Assembly: GCF_042685105.1 (NCBI RefSeq)
Contig: NZ_JBHUMO010000058.1
Span: 15,330 to 79,329 of the forward strand
Length of the DNA stretch: 64,000 nucleotides
Reading direction: 5' to 3'
From: Enterococcus_G camelliae
Lineage (GTDB): Bacteria > Bacillota > Bacilli > Lactobacillales > Enterococcaceae
In this document: piece by piece, positions 24,472-34,014 of the stretch
How positions within the stretch are numbered: the first letter of the stretch is position 1
How the letters are laid out: each line of letters starts with the position of its first letter
Notes under the pieces: model-generated
The model's input: only the letters and a program-made list of their open reading frames with translations
Told to the model about the DNA's origin: nothing
The model's database searches: none
Translations under genes and position numbers: made by a program

Positions 24472-26997
24472 TTAAGAATGGCTAGCAACTTGAAAATCTA
24501 GTGGTTGCATTCCTTCCATACCAATCATCGGATCAATCATTTGTTTTTGAATTAACTCCATCGTTAAACGAAATGGTTCGGCTGGTTTTTGAATTTCCAG
24601 TTTAGACGATCCTTGCTCCTGCACTGCTGTGGGTTCTTTAGAAACCTCTTCCGTTCGTTTTGGTGCAAGTGGCGCTACTTTGGTGGTAGCAAACGGTTCT
24701 TCCTCATACAGTGCTTGCTCCTCTTGTGTTAATTGGACAAGCTGTTCATTTGTAAACCCTGCGACCTCCGTGATTCTTTCAACCAACGTCGTTAGACGAA
24801 GATGGGATTCCAATTGGACACATCGCTGATAGGACTCATACTCACCAAGTAGAATCAACATTTCTTTACTTCTGGTCACTGCCGTATACAAAAGATTACG
24901 TTGCAACATTCGATTGTATTGGTGGACCATTGGCAAGATGACCATTTTGAATTCGCTACCTTGTGCTTTATGAATGGAACAACAATAGGCTAACGTAATT
25001 TTGTGCCAATCGTTTCTGCGATAACTCACCTCATTGGCGTCAAATTGGATGTGCAATTCGTCCACTTTATCCTCGGAGTCTTTCGCATAAGTAATTCCCA
25101 CAATCACACCCATATCCCCATTAAACACATTTTCTTCTGGTGAATTGACTAGCTGCAAGACTTTGTCACCAATCCGAAAAGCTGTCTCCTTATAATGTAC
25201 TTCTTTTTTGCGTCCATCATTCGGATTAAAAATCTCTTGCATCATTTTATTTAACGCATCAATCCCTGCTACGCCACGATACATAGGGGCCAAAATTTGA
25301 ATATCTTGCGCAGTGAAACCTTTTGCCTTCGCTTTTTCGACAATTTTTGCAATAATCGGTTCGATTTGGTACGCCTGACACGCAAAAAATGACCGATCCG
25401 GTTGATTTACCATGAAGTTTTCGGGTAAGTATCCATCCTTAATGTCGTGTGCCAGTGGGATAATGGTCGACTCGGAACCTTGACGATAAATTTCGATCAG
25501 CTCTTTTTTGGGAAATTCCTCAATCATTAATAAATCGTGCATCACTTGCCCAGGGCCAACGGACGGCAACTGATCTTTATCACCAACCAAAATCACTTGC
25601 ATATTCGTCGAAATCGCTTTGAATAAGGTATTTGCTAGCCAAGTATCAACCATTGAAAGCTCATCAACAATCAAGAGTCCGCCTTCCAATTGCTTGGGTG
25701 GCAATGATGTAGTAGCTTGTTCTCGACCATTCAATCCCAGCAAACGGTGAATCGTGCCACTAGGCAGACCTGTTGTTTCATTCATTCGTTTCGCTGCCCG
25801 ACCAGTCGGTGCAGCTAACAACACAGGAAACGTTTCGTCGGTATAACTAGCGGGATCCAGATCAAGATCATTTAATTCCGCAAAAAGTTGAACAATTCCG
25901 TTAATCACGGTTGTTTTTCCGGTTCCTGGACCACCGGTTAGAAGAAAGAATGGCGAATGAATGGCTTCTATGATGGCTTCTTTTTGAGAAAGTCCATAAG
26001 CGATTCCTAAGTTTTTCTCAATTTTTTTTAACGTCTTTGCTACGGTCTTTTCATCATACTGAATGGTCTTTTTACGCTTCATTAAGCGGTCCAATGAAGT
26101 CGCAATCCCCCATTCGGCAAAATAAAGTCGATTGTCGTAAATATTGGTATCCTGTTGCTGCAATTTACCCTCTTCAATTAATTCAATGACACAATCTGCT
26201 ACCTGCTGAGGATTCATTTCAACAGGACGACTGGTTTCCAGCAATGAAATGGTCTGCTCTAACAACCGCTTCGCTGGAATAAAGGTATCTCCAGACTGGA
26301 CAGTTGCTTGAATAATTTGATGCAAAATCGCTGCACGCATTCTAGCTTGAGATGTCGCCCCAATTCCCAATTGTTCTGCGATAACATCAGCTTTTTTAAA
26401 CCCAATCCCTTCAATATCCTCTACCAATTGATAAGGATTTTCTTCAATTATTTCGAGGGCTTGGTTTCGATACTTTTGATAAATAGCAAACGACAACTGA
26501 CTACCAAATCCGTACTTCGTTAACCCAACGATGATTTGATCCATTCCATGATTAAGACGCAATGTCTCTAGAATAGTCTTGCGTTTTTTTTCATTTAACT
26601 GAGGAATGGTTGCTAACAAGTCAGGTTTTTCGAGAATTTGCTCAATGGCATCCTCCCCAATGGCTTTCACAATTGTTTGGGCTGTTTTCTTTCCAATCCC
26701 CGGAAATTTGTCGCTTGATAGATAGGCAATAATACCAGAAGCCGATGTCGGTTGGGCTTTTTGATACGAATCCACCTTTAACTGCAGACCATACTTGGGG
26801 TGTTCAACTAACTCCCCAACAAACTGGTAACCTTCTTCCTCCTGAATATCTCCAAAACTTCCTGTAGCAACTATTTCTGTTTCACGAAAAGTGGCCGTCG
26901 TGGCTTCAACAGCAATCAGAAGAACTTTATAAAAGTTGGCTGGGTTTTGATAAAAAATAGCGGCAACCTTGCCGACAAATTCCACCTTTTCTGACAA
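24472..26997 (-). CDS. recD2: RecD2-type ATP-dependent 5'-3' helicase
   Basis: 841 residues. The N-terminal ~330 residues hold the OB-like segment and helix-hairpin-helix repeats (SSDKFPGIGKKTAQTIVKAI, then VEDIEGIGFKKADVIAEQLG) that define RecD2 proteins not tied to RecBC. SF1 helicase motifs follow: Walker A TGGPGTGKTT (around 355-362), LLIVDELSMVD, LVGDKDQLPSVGPG and HKAQGSEF. It unwinds DNA in repair and fork protection. I take TTG 26997 (LSEKVEF), with AAAGGAG upstream, rather than ATG 27045, which overlaps the phosphatase gene. Confidence 0.92.
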   Translation of the reverse strand: MSEKVEFVGKVAAIFYQNPANFYKVLLIAVEATTATFRETEIVATGSFGDIQEEEGYQFVGELVEHPKYGLQLKVDSYQKAQPTSASGIIAYLSSDKFPGIGKKTAQTIVKAIGEDAIEQILEKPDLLATIPQLNEKKRKTILETLRLNHGMDQIIVGLTKYGFGSQLSFAIYQKYRNQALEIIEENPYQLVEDIEGIGFKKADVIAEQLGIGATSQARMRAAILHQIIQATVQSGDTFIPAKRLLEQTISLLETSRPVEMNPQQVADCVIELIEEGKLQQQDTNIYDNRLYFAEWGIATSLDRLMKRKKTIQYDEKTVAKTLKKIEKNLGIAYGLSQKEAIIEAIHSPFFLLTGGPGTGKTTVINGIVQLFAELNDLDLDPASYTDETFPVLLAAPTGRAAKRMNETTGLPSGTIHRLLGLNGREQATTSLPPKQLEGGLLIVDELSMVDTWLANTLFKAISTNMQVILVGDKDQLPSVGPGQVMHDLLMIEEFPKKELIEIYRQGSESTIIPLAHDIKDGYLPENFMVNQPDRSFFACQAYQIEPIIAKIVEKAKAKGFTAQDIQILAPMYRGVAGIDALNKMMQEIFNPNDGRKKEVHYKETAFRIGDKVLQLVNSPEENVFNGDMGVIVGITYAKDSEDKVDELHIQFDANEVSYRRNDWHKITLAYCCSIHKAQGSEFKMVILPMVHQYNRMLQRNLLYTAVTRSKEMLILLGEYESYQRCVQLESHLRLTTLVERITEVAGFTNEQLVQLTQEEQALYEEEPFATTKVAPLAPKRTEEVSKEPTAVQEQGSSKLEIQKPAEPFRLTMELIQKQMIDPMIGMEGMQPLDFQVASHS

Positions 26998-27019
26998 TTG
27001 GTTCCCGCTCCTTTCTGTT

Positions 27020-27670
27020 TTATAACAATGAATCAAGTGAGGCATCTTTTTCTAAGAAAGATGCATCGTTCCAACACTTCAATTGATAGGGAGGTTTGAC
27101 TGACTCTGTTTCTAAAATCGTCAAGCTATTATTGAAAAGCCCACCCATAGATCGGTATTCCGATTCTGGCTTGCCAATTAATGCTTGGAGTGCCGCCGTC
27201 ATTGAAGAGCCATGGCCAACAAATAATAAGGGACCCTTGTCTTCAGCTACTTTTTGGGTAATAAATCCAGTCATTCGCTCAATCATTTCCGAAACTGTTT
27301 CACCATTAAATGGCGTAGGATCATACTTATCCATATGATAACGCATATTGCCGAGCTCAGTCGGATACTTTGTCAACATCTCATCAATTGATTGGCCCTC
27401 AAGAATGCCATAGCCCATTTCTACTAGTTCATCGGCTGGAATAATTTTTACTGGTCGCGACAATTGTTTATTAATTTCCTCTGCCGTGGTTCGTGCACGT
27501 TGAGCCGAGCTACAATAAATACATTCAAAAGGCACATTTGAAATATGTTGTCCCAATGCTGCTATTTCAAGATAGCTGGAAGGCAACAAGGGAGAATCCC
27601 CCTTCATTCCCTGAAATCTTCGTTGCAAATTCCATTCCGTTTTCCCATGTCTCGTAAAATAAAGATCCAT
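27020..27670 (-). CDS. Histidine phosphatase family protein
   Basis: 216 residues. The catalytic RHG motif is in LYFTRHGKTEWN (H8) and the second histidine in LLFVGHGSSM. This is the phosphoglycerate-mutase-like phosphatase fold, but the sequence does not reveal whether the substrate is a sugar phosphate, nucleotide or phosphoprotein. It overlaps nothing and sits 22 bases upstream of the recD2 start, so the two are probably co-transcribed with trmL. Confidence 0.85.
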   Translation of the reverse strand: MDLYFTRHGKTEWNLQRRFQGMKGDSPLLPSSYLEIAALGQHISNVPFECIYCSSAQRARTTAEEINKQLSRPVKIIPADELVEMGYGILEGQSIDEMLTKYPTELGNMRYHMDKYDPTPFNGETVSEMIERMTGFITQKVAEDKGPLLFVGHGSSMTAALQALIGKPESEYRSMGGLFNNSLTILETESVKPPYQLKCWNDASFLEKDASLDSLL

Positions 27671-27690
27671 TGTCTCTCACTCATCCAATC

Positions 27691-28200
27691 CTAGTAATTG
27701 TCTAATTTATCGTTCGTGTAATGATGCGCTTTTTCCAAATCTGGAAAATTCTGTTGACGCAATGCTTCATACAAAACGAGTGCCACCGTGTTAGACAAAT
27801 TCAACGAACGAACATGTTCGTCATTCATTGGAATCCGCAAACACTTGTCAGGATTTTCACGCATAAATGCCTCTGGTAACCCGGTTGTTTCCTTGCCAAA
27901 TAAAAAGAAATGATCTTTTCCATCTGCGTAATCCACTTCAGAATAAGTCTGATTGGCAAATTTCGTAATTAAATGCAGCGGGCGATTACCTAAATAGGTT
28001 AAAAAAGCTGCTAAATCTTGATGATAAGTAATATCAACCGCATCCCAATAATCCAAACCTGCCCGCTTTAAGTGTTTGTCATCTGTGGAAAAGCCTAATG
28101 GTTCAATTAAATGCAAGGGGGCATTCGTCGCGGCACACGTTCGCGAAATATTTCCGGTATTTGCTGGAATTAAAGGTTCAAACAGTACAATATGGTTCAC
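27691..28200 (-). CDS. trmL: tRNA (cytidine/uridine-2'-O-)-methyltransferase TrmL
   Basis: 169 residues of the SPOUT class: LFEPLIPANTGNISRTCAAT at the start and the knot region FLFGKETTGLPEAF and IPMNDEHVRSLNLSNTVALV. The enzyme methylates the 2'-O of nucleotide 34 in leucine tRNAs. The gene opens the trmL-phosphatase-recD2 run. A structured leader ending in a strong terminator stands just upstream. Confidence 0.93.
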   Translation of the reverse strand: MNHIVLFEPLIPANTGNISRTCAATNAPLHLIEPLGFSTDDKHLKRAGLDYWDAVDITYHQDLAAFLTYLGNRPLHLITKFANQTYSEVDYADGKDHFFLFGKETTGLPEAFMRENPDKCLRIPMNDEHVRSLNLSNTVALVLYEALRQQNFPDLEKAHHYTNDKLDNY

Positions 28201-28246
28201 AAAAAAGACTCCTTTTCCATCGTATCTTCATTTTTTTCCATTCAAT

Positions 28247-28360
28247 AAAAAAAACGTACCAACTCGGTGATCAAGCACGGCGAGCTGTTACGTTAGTGAA
28301 GCTTTTTTCACTAACTTTTATCAGAACAGGATGCTGATAAAAACCAATGAAAAATGACTT
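28247..28360 (-). ncRNA. Structured leader or small RNA upstream of trmL
   Basis: A promoter (TTGCAT 28390-28395 and TATATT 28367-28372, 17-base spacer) starts a transcript near 28360. Three hairpins follow: TTTTATCAG/CTGATAAAA (28316-28324 with 28334-28342), TTAGTGAA/TTCACTAA (28293-28300 with 28307-28314) and a GC-rich stem 28255-28292 followed by eight Ts. That last stem is a full terminator ~50 bases before trmL. It is therefore either an attenuation leader or a free ~110-nt RNA. I do not recognise a known riboswitch core. Confidence 0.6.
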
Positions 28361-28420
28361 GAGAACAATATATCACTCCCGTGTTATTTATGCAAGGGTT
28401 AAATGAAAAAAATGTAAATA

Positions 28421-29266
28421 TTACATTGGTTTCGTTCCAATTAACAAATCTACATCAACCGTAATAGTCTCAAGTGGATGCTGATACAGCTCTTCTTTTT
28501 TTACAGAGGGTACCCCCCATTCTAACGGGGACATTTCCAATAAATCGCGTTGTCGCTTTGCTGGTATTTTGAAAACATACGAAAACCTTTCATGAGTAGC
28601 ATCGGGAAATTCTTGAAAAAATTTTGAAAGGACACGTTCATTTGAATATTGTTGTTTGTGAAGGTTATCCGGATAGAATGCTTGGCGTAGTTCCTTTAAA
28701 TAATTCGCATTCGGAACAATCTTCATCACTTTTCCACCAGGGACCAGAATGCGACGAAATTCTTGATAATTCGAGGGTGAAAAAATATTGAGTACACGAT
28801 CGAATGTCTGAGATGCAAATGGTAAGTTGGTTAAATCTGCCATACACCAAAAATCACCATATGGCTGATTGGTTGCCTGATAAATGCCTTCTTTGGCTAT
28901 ATCAAAACCGATACTCACTTGCGGTTGTCCATGCTCTGTTAACAAATTCAAAAAACTTCCTTCTCCACAACCAACATCCAGTAATCGCGTACCAGGTAAG
29001 GCTTCTGCGCAGCGTTGAATAATGGGTTGATACATACCCGATTGAATCATCCGCCCACGAGCTTGAAATAAAGAAGCATCATAGCCACTCTCAATTGCAT
29101 GCGTCAGGAAATACAAAGTTCCTTTTTTGGATACATCAAATTGATGGCCATTTTGACAAGCTAATCCATGTGATTGTTTCGTCATCGTAGCAAAACAAAT
29201 GGGACACCGGAATAACTCCGTATGTTGCCAGACGAACTGTTGACCACGTTCTATTTTTTTTAGCAT
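28421..29266 (-). CDS. rlmA: 23S rRNA (guanine-N1)-methyltransferase RlmA type
   Basis: 281 residues. The N-terminal zinc finger is CPIC...C..GHQFD (C21-H41), as in RlmA I/II. The SAM-binding Rossmann domain has LLDVGCGEGSFL and a post-I acidic residue, and FSPSNYQEFRRILVPGGKV. Members methylate G745 or G748 of 23S rRNA in helix 35; the Gram-positive form is the G748 (TlrB-like) type. Single gene divergent from cutC. Confidence 0.88.
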   Translation of the reverse strand: MLKKIERGQQFVWQHTELFRCPICFATMTKQSHGLACQNGHQFDVSKKGTLYFLTHAIESGYDASLFQARGRMIQSGMYQPIIQRCAEALPGTRLLDVGCGEGSFLNLLTEHGQPQVSIGFDIAKEGIYQATNQPYGDFWCMADLTNLPFASQTFDRVLNIFSPSNYQEFRRILVPGGKVMKIVPNANYLKELRQAFYPDNLHKQQYSNERVLSKFFQEFPDATHERFSYVFKIPAKRQRDLLEMSPLEWGVPSVKKEELYQHPLETITVDVDLLIGTKPM

Positions 29267-29344
29267 GACTCGCCTCCGCTCTTCTTCTTACTTTAGCATA
29301 ACTTTATGCTAAAATGCTAGAGTAGAAGCAAGGAGAATGGAGGA

Positions 29345-30010
29345 ATGGAAAAAATGATCCAAGAATTTTGTGCAGAAAATTTTACCCAAATACCACAAGC
29401 ATTGCATGCAGGAGCAACACGCATCGAGCTCTGTGACAATTTAGCCGTTGGTGGCACTACTCCCAGTCTAGGCGTCATCGCGGAAAGTTTTGCCTACACG
29501 ACTGAAAAGAAAATTCCGTTGATGGTGATGATTCGTCCCAGGTCCGGTGATTTTGTCTATAATGACCTTGAATTAAAGATGATGGAACGCGATATACTCG
29601 AAGTCCAAAAAATAGGTGTCGATGGGCTTGTCCTAGGATGTCTCACAAAAGAGCATTTATTGGATAAAGAAGCCTTACTTGATTTACTGGGACAAGCAGA
29701 GGGGATGCAGGTTACCTTCCATATGGCATTTGATTTGATTCCGACTGAATGCCAATTGCCAGCACTCACATGGCTAGCGGATCACGGCGTCACCCGTGTA
29801 TTGACTCACGGGGGCCCACTTACTGTACCGATTGAGAAGCAATATCCTCACTTGCAACGACTAATCGCAAATGCCGATCAACGAATCACCTTTATTATTG
29901 GTGGGGGAATAACGAGTAAAAATAAACAACACGTCTGGGCTGCTTTAGGTAACGTTGAACTTCATGGAACCAAGATTGTTGACCTGCCAGCCAGCACTAG
30001 CGAGGCGTAA
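29345..30010 (+). CDS. cutC: CutC-family protein
   Basis: 221 residues, TIM-barrel family: EFCAENF at the start, RIELCDNLAVGGTTPSLG, MIRPRSGDFVY, HMAFD and GGGITSKN. It was originally linked to copper homeostasis, but the biochemical role in Firmicutes is unsettled. Two ATGs (29345 and 29354) are both near AAGGAGAATGGAGG; relatives usually begin MIKEFCAEN, so the second is possible. It is convergent with mgtE. Confidence 0.9.
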   Translation: MEKMIQEFCAENFTQIPQALHAGATRIELCDNLAVGGTTPSLGVIAESFAYTTEKKIPLMVMIRPRSGDFVYNDLELKMMERDILEVQKIGVDGLVLGCLTKEHLLDKEALLDLLGQAEGMQVTFHMAFDLIPTECQLPALTWLADHGVTRVLTHGGPLTVPIEKQYPHLQRLIANADQRITFIIGGGITSKNKQHVWAALGNVELHGTKIVDLPASTSEA

Positions 30011-30023
30011 GCGACAAATAAAA

Positions 30024-30076
30024 AAAGCCAGCTGAATAAAGAAAAATCATTGCTTTTCCTCTTTATTCATCTGGCT
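30024..30076. terminator. Terminator between cutC and mgtE
   Basis: AGCCAGCTGAATAAAG faces CTTTATTCATCTGGCT around an 18-base loop, with A run upstream and T-rich sequence after. It serves the convergent genes. Confidence 0.75.
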
Positions 30077-30094
30077 CATTCTATTCAATGGGTG

Positions 30095-31462
30095 CTATTT
30101 GTTGATAAAATAATTCATAAAAATACTGGCAATATTAAAATAAATAAGGACACTTGTTAAATCGCTAAGCGTGGTAATAAATGGCCCACTAGCAACAGCC
30201 GGATCAAAACCTAATTTATCCATTAACATCGGAATCAAACTCCCAGCCAGATTGGCAACCGTGATGGCACACATCATGGCCATCCCAATAACAAAACCTA
30301 AAATAGGATTACCCTTCCAAATAGTAACAATCAAAAAAATCGTTAGACCCGTGATGGCCCCAGTTACTAGACCGGTTAACACTTCCCCAATCACGGTTCG
30401 CCAGATTGTTTTCTCCTTGTCGTCATTTATAGCAATTCGCCTGACAGCAACCGCTAGCGATTGTGTTCCAGCGTTCCCAGCTGTACCAGTAATCAGGGAA
30501 ATAAAAACTGCTAAAATACTTGCTTCACTTACTAGTTCTTCGTAATGGCTAATCAAAGAAGCCGTCGCCATCCCTAAAAACAAGAGTGTGATTAACCAAG
30601 GTAACCGCCGACTCGCTGCCTTGACAGGATTTTCACTGACTTCTTCAACGTTGACCCCAGCTAATCCGGAGTAATCACTCGCTGCCTCATCATCGATAAC
30701 ATCAATGATGTCATCAACTGTCACAATCCCTAATAACCCATCATCGTAATCAATAACTGGCAAGGCAAGGAAATCATAGTCCCGAAATGTTTGAGCGACA
30801 TCTTCTTGGTCATCTCCAACATGAACAGAAATGACCCGTTTGCTCATAACATCTTCAATCATTCGATCATCATCATTGATAATTAAATCCCTTAAAGAAA
30901 TAACCCCTACTAGTCGTTCTTCCTGATCAATGACATAAATATAATAAATGGTCTCCGCCATATCGGCTTGTGATTTCAAAACGTACATGGCCGAGCGAAC
31001 AGTTTGGTTCGCCACAATGGCAACATACTCCGTTGTCATAATGGAACCAGCTGTATCATCCTCGTAATGCAGCAAATCCTTAATCTCAGTTGCTTCTTCA
31101 CTGTCCATCAAAGTCAAGTATTGCGCCAATTGATGTTTTGGGAGAGTCTTCATTAAATCGACTGCATTATCGGTATACATATCGCCAAGCATTTCTGCTG
31201 CATAAGTTGGGCGCATTTCTTCTAGATAGCTTTTCATCTCATCGGTATCTTCCAACGAGTCAAACATATCAGCTAATTCTTTCGGAGACAGGTAGGCATA
31301 AAGTAGCCGACGTTTTGAGGCATCGAGAGACTGGTAAAACTGACCTTGTTCATAGATATGCAGATCCAAAAAGTTTTCCCGAAAATCTTGCAAGCGATTC
31401 TGTTGCAATGCTTCTTCTAATTGATGGAATTGCTGTGCTAAATTTTCTTGTGTTTCTTCCAA
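30095..31462 (-). CDS. mgtE: Magnesium transporter MgtE
   Basis: About 455 residues. A cytoplasmic N domain (to ~125) is followed by a CBS pair (VISLRDLIINDDDRMIEDVM region, ~135-255), a plug helix, and five transmembrane helices with the pore motif ITGTAGNAGTQSLAVAVR and PLASGP-like ASGPFITTLSDLTSVLIYF. It is a Mg2+-gated channel in the cytoplasmic membrane. The frame opens with GTG 31471, but TTG 31462 has GAGG 8 bases upstream and is preferred. It follows the pseudouridine synthase gene closely. Confidence 0.94.
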   Translation of the reverse strand: MEETQENLAQQFHQLEEALQQNRLQDFRENFLDLHIYEQGQFYQSLDASKRRLLYAYLSPKELADMFDSLEDTDEMKSYLEEMRPTYAAEMLGDMYTDNAVDLMKTLPKHQLAQYLTLMDSEEATEIKDLLHYEDDTAGSIMTTEYVAIVANQTVRSAMYVLKSQADMAETIYYIYVIDQEERLVGVISLRDLIINDDDRMIEDVMSKRVISVHVGDDQEDVAQTFRDYDFLALPVIDYDDGLLGIVTVDDIIDVIDDEAASDYSGLAGVNVEEVSENPVKAASRRLPWLITLLFLGMATASLISHYEELVSEASILAVFISLITGTAGNAGTQSLAVAVRRIAINDDKEKTIWRTVIGEVLTGLVTGAITGLTIFLIVTIWKGNPILGFVIGMAMMCAITVANLAGSLIPMLMDKLGFDPAVASGPFITTLSDLTSVLIYFNIASIFMNYFINK

Positions 31463-31476
31463 TCCTCTCACCTCGC

Positions 31477-32373
31477 TTAAAATGTCGTCCGAATGACGCG
31501 GGCCATATCTTCAGGCAATGGCTGAACAAATGACAAAGGTTCTCCCGTAAAGGGATGGTTAAAATATAATTCGTAGCAATGCAATGCCTGCCTAGTTATC
31601 CCTAAGTCCATTCGACCACCATACAACTCGTCGCCGATTAATGGACATCCTATTGAAGCAAAATGCACTCGAATTTGATGGGTTCTCCCCGTATGCAATT
31701 GAATATCCACCAACACTTGTCGCTCGTGCTTTTTTTCTATCCAATATTCCGTTTTGGCATAGCGTCCCGTTTCCGTTACTTGCCGTTGGATCAATGAGTC
31801 ATAATTTCGACCAATTGGGGCAATAATGGCATCATGTACTCGCAGCACAGCTTGTTCATCTGAAACTAACGCTTGGTATTTTTTCGTAAACTGTTTCTCT
31901 CGCAATTGCACATCAAGTTTGGCATGTGCAAAGCCATGCTTCGCAAAAACCATCAACCCCGTCGTGTCTCGATCCAATCTCGTCACAACATGAACCACTT
32001 GATTGGGGTAGTTGTTTCGTTTGTAGTACCCCTTCACCCGATTGGCCATTGTTTGATTTGGATGGTATTGAGCGGGGATTGAGGACACGTTTGCTGGCTT
32101 ATTGACCACCAATACATGTTCGTCTTCAAAGACAATATCAATAGGCGTATCATCAACCAATAACGTTTCATGTTCCTGCTCATCTGGGGTCACAATGGTC
32201 ACTATATCCCCTTGCTGCAAAAAATACAAGACATTTTCAATGTGTTGATTCACAAAAATCGCGCCACCTTGAAATTTAATTTTAGCAAGTAACCCCTTTG
32301 ATACACCCTGCTCTTTTAAGAAAAATTTCACTTGCTGCTTTTCAACTTTATGAAATTCATACTCAAATCTCAT
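31477..32373 (-). CDS. RluA/RluD-family pseudouridine synthase
   Basis: 298 residues. An S4-like N-terminal segment is followed by the catalytic loop HVVTRLDRDTTGLMVFAK with the active aspartate, then LHTGRTHQIRVHFASIGCPL and GDELYGG. It converts uridines in rRNA or tRNA; the exact site cannot be read from sequence. It overlaps the nadK stop by four bases, so relQ-nadK-this gene-mgtE form one transcription unit, a common Firmicutes order. Confidence 0.9.
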   Translation of the reverse strand: MRFEYEFHKVEKQQVKFFLKEQGVSKGLLAKIKFQGGAIFVNQHIENVLYFLQQGDIVTIVTPDEQEHETLLVDDTPIDIVFEDEHVLVVNKPANVSSIPAQYHPNQTMANRVKGYYKRNNYPNQVVHVVTRLDRDTTGLMVFAKHGFAHAKLDVQLREKQFTKKYQALVSDEQAVLRVHDAIIAPIGRNYDSLIQRQVTETGRYAKTEYWIEKKHERQVLVDIQLHTGRTHQIRVHFASIGCPLIGDELYGGRMDLGITRQALHCYELYFNHPFTGEPLSFVQPLPEDMARVIRTTF

Positions 32374-33173
32374 TCGTCTAAGTCTCCTATAAAAGCATCA
32401 CGCACACGTCGCCAAAAATGAGTATGTCGATAAGACGCGAATTGAATTTTTTCATCCGCAATCCGATAGAAAATCGACTTGATTTCTTCTTGTTGCAATT
32501 GAAACTGATCAATCGTTATTAAACACTCCGCACTATCTTGCATGCGCAGTTCGATCCATTCATGACTGGCAATAACCATTGGTGAGCCAAGCGTTCGAAA
32601 AACACGATTATTTAAAGATGCAATTTCCGCTAACTGAATCGCATTGATTCGTGGGTGTAGCACTGCCCCGCCAATGCTTTTATTGTAGGCTGTTGATCCC
32701 GTTGGTGTCGAAACAGATAGCCCATCTCCCCGAAACCGTTCAAACAACTCGTCACGAATATAAATATCCGCCACCATCGTGGTATCCGTCCGTTTCACTG
32801 TAGATTCATTCAGCGATAAAAAATGTTTGGCTGGTTTGCCATTCCGATAAGTAATCCGAACATCCAAAAGCGGGTAACGCACGCTCTCTTCTTTTTTGGT
32901 ACTTAATAATTCTATCAAGTCATCCACTTCATAATCCCGCCAATCTGTGTAAAATCCCAGATGACCTGTATGAACGCCAATAAATCGAACTTGATCCAAT
33001 TTGTGACTATACAAATGAAACGCAGATAACAAGGTACCATCGCCACCCACAGATATGACTAATTCTGGATTTGTCTGATCAATGGTATGGCCAGCTGCCA
33101 TTAATTTTTCTAATAATTCAGCTGTTATTTGTAATGAATGTTCCGTTTTATTGTGGACCACTGCTATCTTCAA
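32370..33173 (-). CDS. nadK: NAD kinase
   Basis: 267 residues. GGDGT (in ISVGGDGTLLSAF) is the phosphate-binding motif, with GVHTGHLGFYTDW and SVSTPTGSTAYNKS typical of NAD kinases. It makes NADP from NAD and ATP. ATG 33182 is possible, but relatives start MKIAVVHN, so TTG 33173 with GAGG 9 bases upstream is preferred. It overlaps the end of relQ and is translationally linked to it. Confidence 0.95.
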   Translation of the reverse strand: MKIAVVHNKTEHSLQITAELLEKLMAAGHTIDQTNPELVISVGGDGTLLSAFHLYSHKLDQVRFIGVHTGHLGFYTDWRDYEVDDLIELLSTKKEESVRYPLLDVRITYRNGKPAKHFLSLNESTVKRTDTTMVADIYIRDELFERFRGDGLSVSTPTGSTAYNKSIGGAVLHPRINAIQLAEIASLNNRVFRTLGSPMVIASHEWIELRMQDSAECLITIDQFQLQQEEIKSIFYRIADEKIQFASYRHTHFWRRVRDAFIGDLDE

Positions 33174-33849
33174 TTTTACCATCCTCTTGTGTCCTTTCTA
33201 ACTCCTCATGATGCGAATGATGCTCTCCTGAGCCTTTGCCTCGGATAAATAAATGCTGAGCCTCTTGAATTTCTTCGCGGATACTGGACATCTCCTCATC
33301 TAATTGATATGCGGCTTCGGCTGCACGTCTCAAGCGAATGCCAATTTCGGGCGGAAAATCGCCTTGATATTTGTAATTCAAAGAATGTTCAATTGTTGCC
33401 CAGAAATTCATCGCTAAGGTTCGAATTTGAATTTCAGCTAAAATTTTCTTTTCACCCGTCACTAACTGTACCGGGTATTCAACAACCAAATGATACGAAC
33501 GATACCCGCTCGTCTTTTGGTTACTAATATAGTCTCTCTCAATAATGACATTCATATCGTTACGATTCCGAATTAATTGAACCACTTGATGGATATCTTC
33601 CACAAATTGACACATAATCCGCAAACCAGCAATGTCCGACATCTCTTCTTCTAACCGTTCAAACGGTATATTGCGCAATTGGCTTTTGGCAAGAATACTA
33701 TCCACAGGTTTCACACGACCCGTCACAAATTCAATCGGTACATGTTTGTTTTGTTCCCGAAATTGCTTCCGAATCCCCCGTAACTTTACTTTTAATTCTG
33801 AGACGGTCTGCTCATACGGTGCTAAAAACTGTTCCCAATCACGTTCCAT
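33148..33849 (-). CDS. relQ: Small alarmone synthetase RelQ (GTP pyrophosphokinase)
   Basis: 233 residues. The ppGpp synthetase domain shows the G-loop FVTGRVKPVDSILAK, the aspartate in DIAGLRIMCQFVEDIH, TSGYRSYHLVVEYP and EIQIRTLAMNFWATIEHSLN. It lacks hydrolase and regulatory domains, as in YjbM/RelQ, and makes (pp)pGpp as a tetramer. ATG 33849 is 6 bases after GAGGG; ATG 33855 would overlap the site. It is first in the operon with nadK and the pseudouridine synthase. Confidence 0.94.
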   Translation of the reverse strand: MERDWEQFLAPYEQTVSELKVKLRGIRKQFREQNKHVPIEFVTGRVKPVDSILAKSQLRNIPFERLEEEMSDIAGLRIMCQFVEDIHQVVQLIRNRNDMNVIIERDYISNQKTSGYRSYHLVVEYPVQLVTGEKKILAEIQIRTLAMNFWATIEHSLNYKYQGDFPPEIGIRLRRAAEAAYQLDEEMSSIREEIQEAQHLFIRGKGSGEHHSHHEELERTQEDGKIEDSSGPQ

Positions 33850-34014
33850 CTTCATCCCTCGTTTCTTATAAACATACAGGCTTATCTTATCATAGATTAG
33901 AGAAAATCTTTAGTCCTATTACTTCCTTTCCAAACGAAACCTTCTTTGTTTCAAAGTTGACAGACGGCTTGTTTTCGAGTAAAACGAAGGAAGACACAAG
34001 AAAGAAGGTTTATC

